This document shows, in pieces, positions 38,901-45,500 of a stretch of DNA of 52,777 nucleotides. Numbering within the stretch: the first letter of the stretch is position 1; every line of letters starts with the position of its first letter. The translations under genes were made by a program, and so were the position numbers. Location of the stretch: NCBI GenBank assembly GCA_022071975.1, contig JAJVIO010000058.1, positions 40,155 to 92,931 of the forward strand, given 5' to 3'. Under the pieces are notes generated by a model, which was given only the letters and a program-made list of their open reading frames with translations, did no database searches and had not been told where the DNA came from. The DNA comes from Planctomycetota bacterium (lineage in GTDB: Bacteria; Planctomycetota; UBA8742; UBA2392).

Positions 38901-41709
38901 CCGTCACTGTGGCCGCCGGCGCCACCAGGGTCGCCGGGTCATTTTCGGTGTAGAACAGATTCGCCGGTACACCTGCAACCACCGGGGGGTCGTTCTGGGC
39001 GTTTACCGTGATAGTGATCGTCGCCGAAAGGCCGGAGGTATCGACATTGGGGGCGACACCGCCACCGTTGTCCTGCACCCGCACCTGGAAGGTGGCTGAG
39101 CCGTTGCTGTTCGCGGCGGCTTCAAAGGTCAGGGTACCCGCCAAGCTGATGGCCGGGGCGGTAGTGAAGGTCAGGCCGCCAAGCAGGGTCAGGTTCTCGA
39201 CGGTGTAAGCCGCGGCAGCCTGGCCGGACTCGTTGGCCGGTCCCGGATTGATGCCGACAAAACCGGCAATGCTCTGGGGACCGGCGTCTTCGTTCACGCT
39301 CTGGTTGCTGCCGCCGGTCACGCTGGGCGCATCGTTTACAGCGTTGACGGTGATAGTGAACGTCCCCGAAAGTCCGGAGGTATCGACATTGGGGGCGACA
39401 CCGCCGCCGTTGTCCTGCACCTGCACCTGGAAGGTGGCCGAGCCGTTGCTGTCCGCCGCGGCCTCAAAGGTCAGTGTGCCGGCCGCGCTGATGGCCGGGG
39501 CGGTGGTGAAGGTCAGGCCGCCCAGCAGGGTCAGGTTCTGGACGGTGTAGGCCAGGGCAGACTGGCCAGACTCGTTGGCCGGGCCCGGGTTGATGCCCAC
39601 GAAGTTGAGGATGGTCTGGGGACCGGCGTCCTCGTCAACGGTCGGGTCGATGCCGCCGGTCACGCTGGGCGCGTCGTTGACGGCCGTGACCTCAACGTTG
39701 ACCTGCACCGGCGTTGAAGAGGGCAGCGCGCCGTCGTAGGCCACGATGGTGAAGGCGTTGACTGTCGCGCCGTTGTCGTTGGGGTCAGGGGTCCATTCCA
39801 GCTGGTCGATTGAGGTGACGACCGTGGTGCCGTAGGTGACCGCGCCGCCGTTGAAGGTCAGCGTGCCGGAGCTCAAGGCCTCCACGCGGAAGTTGATGGT
39901 CGCGGAGTCAACGTCCGCCTCGTCGGCCGCTGCGGCCAGCTGGGCGTAATTGATGACGATCTGGTTGTCTTCGTTGACAGGCCCGAAGGTGCTGACCGAG
40001 GTCAGCGTCGGCGCGTCGTTGACGGGGGTTACATTGATGTCGAGTGTGGGCTGGTTGCTCGTACCGCCAGCGCCGTCGTCAACAGTGAACTGCACCGTGC
40101 GCGTCGCCCCGGATGGATTCTGCGCGCCGTTGAAGTAGCTGATTGAGCGGAGCACGGCCTGTGCGATGGCCGGCGTGCAACTTGCGTTAAAGGTGATCTG
40201 AAGATACTGACCTCCTAGGCCGGATCCCGCGCCAGCACCTGGAATCGTTCCCACGACAATCTCCGGAACGCCTGAGCCGAATCCATCTGCGTCAAACTCG
40301 ACGTTGTTGCCGGCTCGACGCGCGAAGGTGGTATTGGCCACCGACAACACGTCCTCCGCGAGCGGCGCAGTAGTGTAGTCAACACGGATGTACCCGTTAT
40401 TCAGGTTGGCCGGCGCGGCCGTGAGAGTGGCGGCCGTGTCAAGCAGCACAACCGGGCTGCCTTCCGTGAAACTGGCGCTGGAGGCGACAAGTGTGACGAC
40501 CGGAGGGGGGCCGCCAAAGCGCTGGGCGTAAACATCCGCAGTGGCTCCGTTGTTCGTCCAGACGGCGACGAAGCTATTCGCCGCCTCCATTGCTACTGAA
40601 ACGTTGTCCTGATTACCTGCGATCGTGGTGTTGATGATGAATTCAGTGCCGATTGTCGCGCCTGCGCTGGTGTACCGCTTGCCATAGATACCGAAAGTGC
40701 CGACAACGTCCTGGTCGAAACTCTGCCAGACGATTACGAAATCGCCGTCGTTATCCAGCGATACGCAGGGGAGCTGTTGAGCGGAGGCAGTGGTGGCGTT
40801 GACCAGGAATTCACTGCCTTGGGGCGTGCCAGCGCTGTTGAAGCGCTGGGCGTAGATGCCGTCGAGGCTGCCGTCCTGGTTCGCGCTTTGCCACGCGACC
40901 ACGTAGTTGCCGTTCAGGTCCATGTCGACAGACGGGTTGTTCTGGATGTCGGCTTGGGTTGAGTTCACGAGCGTTTCGCTGCCCTGGGGCACTGCGGAAC
41001 TGTTAAAGCGTTGCATCCAGATGCCCTCAGCGCCGGTATCGGGCGAGGTCCAGACCACAACGAAGTCGCCGCTGCTGTCCATCGCAACCGAAGGTGTAGC
41101 CTGTGCGCCTGCGGTGGTTGAATTGACGATGAACTCTGAGCCGACTGTGGTACCAGTGTTGTCGTACCGCTGCGCATAAATGCCGAAACTGTCGCCATCC
41201 TGCAGGTCGCTTTGCCACACGACGACGAAGTTGCCGCTGTCGTCCATCGCCACTGCGGCGTTTTGCTGACCGGCCGCCACGGTTGAATTCACCGTTAACT
41301 CACCGGTGACCGGTGTCCCTGCGCTAGTGTAAAGGCGCGCGTAAACGTCCAGCGTTCCTGTATGGCTGCTCTCCCACACCACCACGAAATCACCGCTCGC
41401 GTTCATTGCGACCGTTGCAAGTTGCTGGCTGCCGGTTGTTGTCGTGTTGACCACGAATTCCGGCGCCAAGGCGGTGCCGGTGCTGTCGAAGAGACGCGCG
41501 TAGATGTCGTTGTCACCGGTCTGGTTGCTGCGCCACACCACGACGAAGTTGCCGCTGGCGTCGCTGGCCACTGAGCGACGTGAGATATCCGTGCGCTGGG
41601 TGCTGGTGGTCGTGTTGTTGACCGTGAACTCTGAACCCAGTGGGCCGAACTGGGCGGCGGCTGTGGTGGCGAACAGGGTCAGGATGGCCAGTAAAGTGAT
41701 TTTACGCAT
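26971..41709 (-). CDS. giant modular surface protein (tandem cadherin/Ig-like repeats, beta-helix, C-terminal sorting tag)
   Basis: A 4912-aa exported protein. ATG 41709 gives a clean signal peptide (MRKITLLAILTLFATTAAA); the in-frame extension to 41883 does not. Order of modules: seven ~55-aa repeats with the core SGDFVVVWQS (residues ~20-400); a run of ~110-aa domains joined by AVNDAPS-type linkers (~400-1670); a right-handed beta-helix block beginning at YVDLTFSALNYGDD (~1675-2530); an IPT/TIG domain (~2620-2705); a cadherin-like domain (VLENQPAGTFVGNLGTTD, ~2707-2806); a second run of linker-joined domains (~2807-4270); five choice-of-anchor-D-like repeats (~4280-4860, e.g. TNTDADEAPYDVSVQG-like ends); and the tag DDDGGCSTDGTS, a hydrophobic span and RRRKQA. 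About 21 NDxP linkers are present, many followed by (V/I)NEDAGPQ. Such proteins are usually adhesins or matrix components. The role here is unknown. Confidence 0.85.
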   Translation of the reverse strand: MRKITLLAILTLFATTAAAQFGPLGSEFTVNNTTTSTQRTDISRRSVASDASGNFVVVWRSNQTGDNDIYARLFDSTGTALAPEFVVNTTTTGSQQLATVAMNASGDFVVVWESSHTGTLDVYARLYTSAGTPVTGELTVNSTVAAGQQNAAVAMDDSGNFVVVWQSDLQDGDSFGIYAQRYDNTGTTVGSEFIVNSTTAGAQATPSVAMDSSGDFVVVWTSPDTGAEGIWMQRFNSSAVPQGSETLVNSTQADIQNNPSVDMDLNGNYVVAWQSANQDGSLDGIYAQRFNSAGTPQGSEFLVNATTASAQQLPCVSLDNDGDFVIVWQSFDQDVVGTFGIYGKRYTSAGATIGTEFIINTTIAGNQDNVSVAMEAANSFVAVWTNNGATADVYAQRFGGPPPVVTLVASSASFTEGSPVVLLDTAATLTAAPANLNNGYIRVDYTTAPLAEDVLSVANTTFARRAGNNVEFDADGFGSGVPEIVVGTIPGAGAGSGLGGQYLQITFNASCTPAIAQAVLRSISYFNGAQNPSGATRTVQFTVDDGAGGTSNQPTLDINVTPVNDAPTLTSVSTFGPVNEDNQIVINYAQLAAAADEADVDSATINFRVEALSSGTLTFNGGAVTYGTTVVTSIDQLEWTPDPNDNGATVNAFTIVAYDGALPSSTPVQVNVEVTAVNDAPSVTGGIDPTVDEDAGPQTILNFVGINPGPANESGQSALAYTVQNLTLLGGLTFTTAPAISAAGTLTFEAAADSNGSATFQVQVQDNGGGVAPNVDTSGLSGTFTITVNAVNDAPSVTGGSNQSVNEDAGPQSIAGFVGINPGPANESGQAAAAYTVENLTLLGGLTFTTAPAISLAGTLTFEAAANSNGSATFQVRVQDNGGGVAPNVDTSGLSATITITVNAQNDPPVVAGVPANLFYTENDPATLVAPAATVTDIDSADFDTGTFIASFISGGTTDDQLTIRNSGSITTAPGAPGFIDVLDGATVFGFFADAGAGSGINGQSLQVILNANATPARVQALLNRIEYENISENPTATHNIQFTVADGDGGVDFASICSVQVTAVNDAPTLSAGTLATATDEDTAIDIDFSDLVTTTSASDLDGNVVGFRVTAVSSGTLLIDIDTLGSFVAVSLPQTVDSNDTLRWTPASNANGSALAAFSVECFDNGTPAPSQTSASPVLVSVDVNAVNDAPVFAAGPYTLNNIDEDDVTNTGDAVDASGDITDPDGPDTGIAVVGADNTNGDWQYSIDNGANWLSFGSVTPTSAVLLASDAANTRVRFIPDADWNGNASLQVRGWDQFSGFNGDTGVDTTTGTAFSTNTENIDITVDPVNDAPSVTGSTDPNVNEDAGPQSISNFVGINPGPANESSQIALAYTVQNLTLPGGLTFTSAPAIDSSGQLTFETAADSNGSATFQVTVQDNGGTANGGVDTSGLSGVFTITVTAVNDAPGVTGGGNPIVNEDAGPQSIAGFVGINPGPADESGQVALAYTVQNLTQLGGLTFASAPAIDSSGQLTFETSADSNGSATFQVTVQDDGGTSPGVDTSALSAVFTITVNAVNDAPSFTPGANLDPLPPTAGLQTHTNWATAISKGPTNENSQTLTFNLTQLPAQSVGTVNFTAAPDINEGTGTLTFTIDPVGSDGIYVYDVTLSDDGGTANGGVDTSSPPALLIIAVRQQTVYVDLTFSALNYGDDPNFPSPLAPHRAGIDAFDTVQDGLDHVADGGTVIVAAGTYGSAIVTRDVTLDLTSGATLTGNGASALQINSGTVIVQGGTLDQQTPQTALYMDTDVSIDGLTVTQNADARAVAIDSGTVVIDNSVIDQGGNAVTVDILGGTVSLSGTEVRESSAGNFECFVFQAGSLDLSGTAANTFIIRTTGGGYFTAFPGTANVDATGNDWYENAFQFDLTLPRVSGSPLAGFEVENRMTHAIDDATRGFVRIEATRVFVTQGSGSIQRGVDAANDNDTLEVDVGTFIELVDVYRPLTMRGAQFGNVGAGRLPLVPANETIVVATGAAPATDDLFLISSDDVTVDGFAFEGDRPLFGTGRDACSGVNNDFNDVANLLVTNCVFENFAECGVAVANSFGATTGTLSNSLFANCDLSAVRCEDDAFLDITGNRILTFPGGIGIQVVNFSDDRGAPTNISNNSIDVDANSVAIEIVALSLTSVSPIVVSNNTIDATGSGGVGITLQDIDTSMDVQLNGNALTGSGGTFDRGMYFWDIATSNLNVSGGSINGANVGILLESSDLLQGPASNDSIIDLSNVAIGAAGPTSCNTALLVRCADIGGGTPTNLVHVNVSNGSYAGASRALRAETDGSGPAALLHVSGGTTINSSAGDGAESIGPTSTLTLTACTLNVAGNGLRINDGIGSIQTSDVTAGSDCVRLELGGDLTLCRNNNFDAGSACVRILAGAVSTSAVFDNSFTSTGNGIVNQSALAVNAESNWWGSTTGPSHSSNPGGVGETVVDAGFGAVDFSPWWASGVNTLGSAPPGFAGGDTGASPSGQARHAIPTELRWVQQPGNGTAGIALVQEPIVRATDVNGILGYNWDGANGDAFLVFSNNPTGASLQGNPVIQAVDGFADFTNVAVSTGGVGFTVFVIGNHGPFSLANSPISLPFNIDNLLPILSTISPDFVHEGAGSTMLQVDGANFNSTTVVRVNGSDRPTFFVNPNRVLAALTPTDTGTPTIHTISVFNPSPGGGTAVVTLPFTVNDIPSDISLAPASVLENQPAGTFVGNLGTTDSGPAPDSHVYTLVFGLGSTDNSSFQVSGATIETAATFDREVKSSYSIRVRSTDSRGAWVEKSFTINILDVNEAPTAVADSYNVNEDDTLNVNAAAGVLANDSDPESNPLTATLIGGAPANTSSFTLNPDGSFSLTPSADYFGPISFQYQVADNAPLAGNTVTVTITVNPVNDAPSVTGSSNPTINEDAGPQSVPAFVGMNPGPANEAGQSALAFSVQNLTPAGGLTFTTAPAISAAGTLTFEAAPNSNGTATFQVTVQDNGGTANGGADTSGLSGVFTITVTAVNDVPSFTVSASNSIISVGEDSGPHSFAAWAAFNPGPANESGQTVSAYNISSISNAALFASGPAVSNTGTLSFTLNANANGSSTFDVSVTDNGGGTDTSPNQTFTIIVTPANDAPILTTVSTLPGASEDTPFSIPFATLAGAADEADVDGDPVHFRIDSLISGTLTMNGNPVVPGTTMFSTGSLLWTPPANQNGTLSAFTVLAWDGLLSSSSPVTVQVSVAPTNDAPVVVTNNGATLAEGGSTVLGAAQLEVSDIEDGAAALVYELTAVSTNITVLNGVTPLTVGGTFTQADVNGGAISISHNGVNPAAESFSFFVVDSVGAPTGRLPAAGDIAFAVTVTPVNDAPTLSAGLLATAALEDTPLDIGFSDLQTATGATDSDGNVVGFRVTSLLTGTLLIDQTGTGLVFVAYTNQVIDGSDILRWQAPLNANGANLGAFNVEAIDNGTPGSATSATSELVSIDVTAVNDQPTATGSNVVVGEDSGAYGPAAWAGMLPGGGADESTQTAANYSIVSVSNPGLFSAGPTLNASTGELSFTPAANAFGVCSIQFTVQDSGGTANGGVNTSAPVAFTVTVTSVNDAPTLSFVSTLFGGPEDSPINVSFGVLQAAADEVDIDSSPVNFRIEGVTAGSTLTLNGSPVVPGTSVFTAADILVWTPGANLFGTLNAFTVTAWDGALSSGTPVQVRLFIENVNDQPSFSATNPAASLEDAGAVAVIGWATFNAGPNEQTIQAVLNYTVSGVSTQTGNLAFLSGPTIDNNGNLHYTAAPNTNGTAVFSATVRDTGGTASGGVDTSVSIGPFVITVTAVNDAPNFTTSGNPAAVNEDSGAATVSGWVTSVDYGPVDEDAPIQATSNYIVNVLSNPGLFSTPPAVNVAGDLSYTPAADAFGVATIEVMLVDNGGTANGGVNTSAAQTFTITVNPLNDAPSVTGGSNPVVDEDDGPQSFANFVGINPGPANESGQVALAYTIINLTPAGGLTFATAPAISAAGTLTFETAANSNGSATFQVTVQDNGGSGGGNVDTSAPSAVFTITVNAVNDAPTMTSFSVLNGAFEDTAYTITYADLQGAGNEADIDSSPVNFRVESVIAGTLTKGGSPVVPGTTTVASGESLVWTPPADLNGTLNAFTLVAWDGALASSPALTAQVAVTAINDAPSFTKGSDITVAWDQGAQSIPGWATGISVGPANESSQTVAFNIVSNNNPGLFSVQPAVSPAGTLSFTPAFNVAGTAAISVEVQDNGGVLNGGVDTSAPQSFNINITTAGEINLFRIAGTPIADGSSDSVGTTLAVLTPYSFSYTVENQGNGVLSLSATPNPVLVAGTTNCEAYITHQAAGTIAASSSTGFVLWLRPLAAGNFSADLSIPNTDADEAPYDVSVQGTAVAAPDLQVSRSFGGVIENYGTDQVGSIPAGVITNVTYTLENIGTGDLTFGAPAVSVVNETNCMVVATAPATVLAAAGTDTLQLDVLPTVPGHFSFVIQIDSGDPDEGTFVLRGEGTATSGALPELELFGRRVLSPSDSENLGLIPSGSNTTFVYEVRNVGASTLSVTNPVAISNVVNAIVLVTTTPGASVSPGQMTPFTIDATPLTPGAFQFDFELVTNDSDESPLVVTASGQSTAALEPEIDISRNGAGIGNGGSDDLGDLPLGVYSTFSYIIRNQGTSNLNLSLPARVISENNCEVRILAMPDASVAPQDDTTALIGVRPLSNASFTAVLRFDSNDGDEAQYVINLAGTGPQPDIQVEYPLYTPQAHQGVIQVGGIVTGTAGQVTLHVRNVGTAALNINSVTPSGATNCTGALVSAGTSPVAVYGESDVVVSVTPTADGAFSVTFTIATNDPDTPNFEIVLEGTGVAASGGGGGDDDGGCSTDGTSRTNWLLLLGLLSALAVAARSTRRRKQA
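37052..37729 (-). repeat. two tandem ~339-bp coding repeats inside the giant gene
   Basis: The segment ATGGTGAAC at 37052 recurs at 37391, so the unit is 339 bp (113 aa), and long stretches between the copies are nearly identical. Each unit encodes one NEDAGPQ...NDAP domain. Confidence 0.75.
39032..39715 (-). repeat. two tandem ~342-bp coding repeats inside the giant gene
   Basis: The string CCGGAGGTATCGACATTGGG occurs at 39032 and again at 39374, a 342-bp (114-aa) period. The copies share long near-identical stretches and the same domain type as the repeats at 37052. Confidence 0.75.
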
Positions 41710-41962
41710 GGTTGGCTCGGAGAGAACTTGGGCTCGTGTCACGTGAACTGGGATCAGAAGCGGCTTTTCACAGGCCGCAGCGGAACCAGCTCCTTGGATT
41801 GAAATCACAGCAAAAACTTGAGGCACGAACGGTAGAAACGCAGTGCGTTCGGGGCAACTGGAAAATGCGCTAAGATCGTGCAAATTCGGAAATCACCGGC
41901 GACATCAAGACAACGGAGTCCGATTCTCGCCTGCACAGAAGCGCGCTATCCCCCGGGCCGTC
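41710..41962 (-). promoter_or_regulatory. upstream region of the giant gene, structured but unassigned
   Basis: These 253 bases separate thpR from the giant gene and should hold the latter's promoter. On the - strand I see GCGGC-CTGTGAAAA-GCCGC as a small hairpin, and the near-palindrome AACGCA-C-TGCGTT. There is no sigma-54 match here, unlike at 2656. The ribosome site before ATG 41709 is weak. Confidence 0.4.
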
Positions 41963-42502
41963 CTATGCCAACCGGAAGGACTCCGCCACCGTGTGGATGG
42001 CGCCGTCAGGTGTCAGTTCGCTTTCCACCAGGTGGAACTCGCGGATGGGCAACACGGGGCTTTCGAAGCCGGCTTGCTTCATCTGCCAGGCCCCCAGCTC
42101 AGGCCCGGGCGGGTAGCGGAAGCGGGCCAGTGTCACGTGGGCTGTGAAGTCTTCCTCTTTTAACTCCAGCCCGGCGGCCTTGGCGGCTTGGTCCACCTCC
42201 TCGGCCAGCTCGGCCAGCTCAGGCCCGGCCTTCACATCCACCCAAAGGATGCGCGGCCGGCGACCCCCCTGCGGGAAGGTGCCGGTGCCCTTGAGCTGCA
42301 GGTCGAAGGCCTTGGCGCGCACTTCGCGCAGGGCGTACTTCAGCAGCTCGGCCTGTTCGTCCGTGACTTCGCCGATGAACCGCAGGGTCAGGTGAATCTG
42401 TCCGGGCTTGATCCACTTGGCCTTGTTGATGCCCTTGCACAGGCCGATCAACTGCCGGTTGACCTCGTCGGGAAAGTCGATCGCAACGAACAGCCTGGGC
42501 AT
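41963..42502 (-). CDS. thpR: RNA 2',3'-cyclic phosphodiesterase (2'-5' RNA ligase family)
   Basis: A 179-aa member of the 2H phosphoesterase superfamily, which opens 2',3'-cyclic phosphates at RNA ends. Both catalytic HxTx motifs are present: HLTL in IHLTLRFIG near residue 40 and HVTL in TAHVTLARFRYP near 125. MPRLFVAIDFPDEV is the usual N-terminus. The length matches the family (175-190 aa). It starts 3 bases after the dnaE stop on the same strand, so the two are probably co-transcribed. The pairing with dnaE looks incidental. Confidence 0.93.
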   Translation of the reverse strand: MPRLFVAIDFPDEVNRQLIGLCKGINKAKWIKPGQIHLTLRFIGEVTDEQAELLKYALREVRAKAFDLQLKGTGTFPQGGRRPRILWVDVKAGPELAELAEEVDQAAKAAGLELKEEDFTAHVTLARFRYPPGPELGAWQMKQAGFESPVLPIREFHLVESELTPDGAIHTVAESFRLA

Positions 42503-42505
42503 GAG

Positions 42506-45500
42506 TTACGACGCGTACTGGATGCGGTCCGGCGCCAGCAGCCCGGTGATCTTCTCTTCGAATTCCTTGTTGGGCGTAATGCGGAAGGTGGGCCCGGCCT
42601 CGATCAACTCCAGCGGCCGTCCGTCTTCGCCCAGCACCTTGAAGTAGAGCGGCGTGCTGCCCTGGTTGTTCAAGGCCAGTTCGCTGAGCGTGCCCAGCAG
42701 CTCGGTGTTGATCTCGCCGGCTGTCAGGGTCAGGCACACGCCGGCCGTGAAGCGCGCGCGGGCCGAGGCGGCGGGCAGCAGCTCGTCGGCCTTGATGGCG
42801 TAGCGCCCGTCGCGGTCAGCCTCGGCTTGTCCGATGGCGAACAAAGCGAGACCCTCTTTCAGGCGCGGCACCCACTGCTCGGCGAGCTCGCCGAACAGCA
42901 GCACGCGGAACGAGCCCTTGGGGCCCGTCAGGTTGAAGGTGGCGTAGTCGTTGCCGCGCTTGGATTTGCCCTTGCGCAGGCCGGCGACGGCGCCGCCCAC
43001 GCGCACAGTGGCGCCTTCATCCAGCAGGGGCAGCTCGTCGGGGGTGGTGCTGGTGAACAGCTTGAACTCGTGGTCGAAGCGCAGGCTGTCGTCCTGGGCG
43101 AATTCCTGCTCGGCGTCCTGCACGTGGATGATCTTGCTGACCAGGATGGTTGCGTTTTCGTCCTCGCCCTGCCACTCCAGCATGCCGCGCACGAACACGG
43201 GCGCGTCCTCCTGGATCACCTGTTGCAGCTGGTCGTAGACGTCGGGGAACACCGTCACCTTGGTGAAGCCGGTTTCGTCCACCAGGTCGAAGCGCGCCAT
43301 CTTGCGTCCGAAGTTGCGGCTGTTCTCGTTGCGCACGGTGCTGACCTGCAGGCCGCTGATCAGCCCGCCCAGGATCACCGCCCCGCCGGCGTCGCCCTGC
43401 TGCAGGGTGCTGGCGCGGTTTTTGGCGTAGCGCTCGAAGATCTCGCGGTGGGTGTCCAGCGGCGAGCTGGTGATGTACAGCCCGAAGGTTTCTTTCTCGG
43501 CGCGCTGGCGCTCGGCCTCGGTGAATGGCGGCTTGTCGGGCAGGGTTTCCAGGTCGCGCTGGTGTTCATCGACTTCGGCGGCTTTAGCGGGTGCTCCAAA
43601 CAGACCCTTCTGTCCGCGGGCGCGATCGGCGGCGCCCTCGGCGGCGAGGCGCAAGGCGGCTTCCAGGCCGCTGAGCAGGGAGTTGCGGTTGAGTTTCAGG
43701 CTGTCGAAGGTGCCACCCTTGATCAGCGACTCCAGCGTCGCTTTGTTGACGGCCGTCAGGTCGATGTTGTCAAGGAAATGCATGAAGCCCTTGAACCTGC
43801 CGACTCTGTTGCGCGCCTCGATGATCTTCTCGACGGCTTTGGTGCCTACACCTTTCATGCCGCTGAGCCCGAAAACCACCTGGCCGTCCACGGCCGTGAA
43901 CTCCGCGTCTGAGAGGTTGATGTCGGGCGGGGTAACCTTGACGCCCGCGGCGCGGATGTTGCGCATGTACTCAACGATCTTGTCGTTGTTGCCGATCATG
44001 CTCGTCAGCAAGGCGGCGTAGTACTCGTGCGGGTAGTGGGTTTTCAGCCAGGCGGTCTGGTAGGTGATCAGCCCGTAGGCGACGGTGTGGGCCTTGTTGA
44101 AGCCGTAGGCGCCGAAGCCCTCGATCTGCGACCACAGCAGCGCGCCGAGCTCTTTGCCGTAGCCCTGCTTGTCCACGCCCTCAATGAACTTGGGGCGCAG
44201 CTTGTCCATCTCGTCCTGCTTCTTCTTGCCGATGGCCTTTCGCAGTTTGTCGGCTTCGCCGGGCGTGAAACCCGCCAGGAAGCGGCTCATGAGCATGGCC
44301 TGTTCCTGGTAGATCAGCGTGCCGTAGGTGTCGGACAGCATCTTCTTCAACTGCTCGACGGCCGCCGGGTTGGCGATGCCCTCGTTCTCGCCGGGCATGG
44401 CCACCTTGACGCGCCCGTGTTTGCGGGCGGCGAAGTCTTTGTCCACCCCTGCGCTGAGAGGGCCGGGTCGGTAGATCGCCAGCACGGCCGAGATGTCTTC
44501 GAAGGTGCTGGGCTTGATGGACTGCAGCAGGCGGCACATGCCCTCGGATTCGACCTGGAACACGCCGAAGCCGTCACCGGCGGCGAGGGTCTTATAGGTG
44601 TCCGGGTCATCCAGCGTGTGCAGGGATCTGTAGGGCGCGTCGGCGGGTGCTTTCACGGCATCGAGCTCGATGCTCGGGCCGCCGTTCTTCGCGATCAGCT
44701 CGACCGCCTTCTGCATAATGGTCAAGTTGCGCAAACCCAGGAAGTCCATCTTCAGCAGGCCCTGGTTCTCGACCTCGTTCATGCTGTACTGCGTGGCGAT
44801 CACGTAGGTCTTGTTGCCCTGCTCATCTTTCTCGTTGCCTTCCTGGCGCATCAGGGGCAGGTAATTGGTGACGTCCTTGTCCGCGATCACCACGCCGGCC
44901 GCGTGCACGCCACTGCCGCGGTTCAAGCCTTCGAGCTTCATGGCCTTGTCGACCAGGTTCTTGATCTCGGTGTCGTTGTCGTAGGCCGCTTTGAAGTCGG
45001 GCTCTTCTTCCAGGCACTTGGCCAGCGGCTTGACCTTGCCCTGCATGACGGGCACCAGCTTGGTCAGCTCGTTGACCTTCTTGAGCGACACGTCCAGCAC
45101 GCGGCCGGTGTCCTTGATGGCCGCGCGGGCGAGCAGCTTGCCGAAGGTCCCGATCTGGCAGACGCATTCTTCGCCGTACTTCTTGCGCACATACTCAATG
45201 ACTTCGCCGCGGCGTTCGACGCAGAAGTCGATGTCGATATCCGGCATGCTGATGCGGTCCGGGTTCAGGAAGCGCTCGAACAGCAGGTTGTAGCGCAGCG
45301 GGTCCAGGTTGGTGATGCCGAGCGAATACGCCACGATGGCGCCGGCCGCGGAGCCGCGCCCCGGGCCGACGGGGATGCCGCGGTCCTTGGCCCACTTGAT
45401 GAAGTCCCAGACCACCAGGAAGTAGCTGTTGAAGCCCATGCGCTGGATGGTATCGAGCTCGAACTCCAGGCGCTCGCGCACGGGCGTGCCGGATGCCAGT

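Noticed and set aside
37052-39715. CRISPR-like array in the giant gene
   Set aside because: The repeats are about 340 bp, coding and in frame. There are no short identical repeats with unique spacers and no cas genes.
41750-41883. N-terminal extension of the giant protein to the ATG at 41883
   Set aside because: The extension is not conserved-looking and would place 58 residues before a perfect signal peptide.
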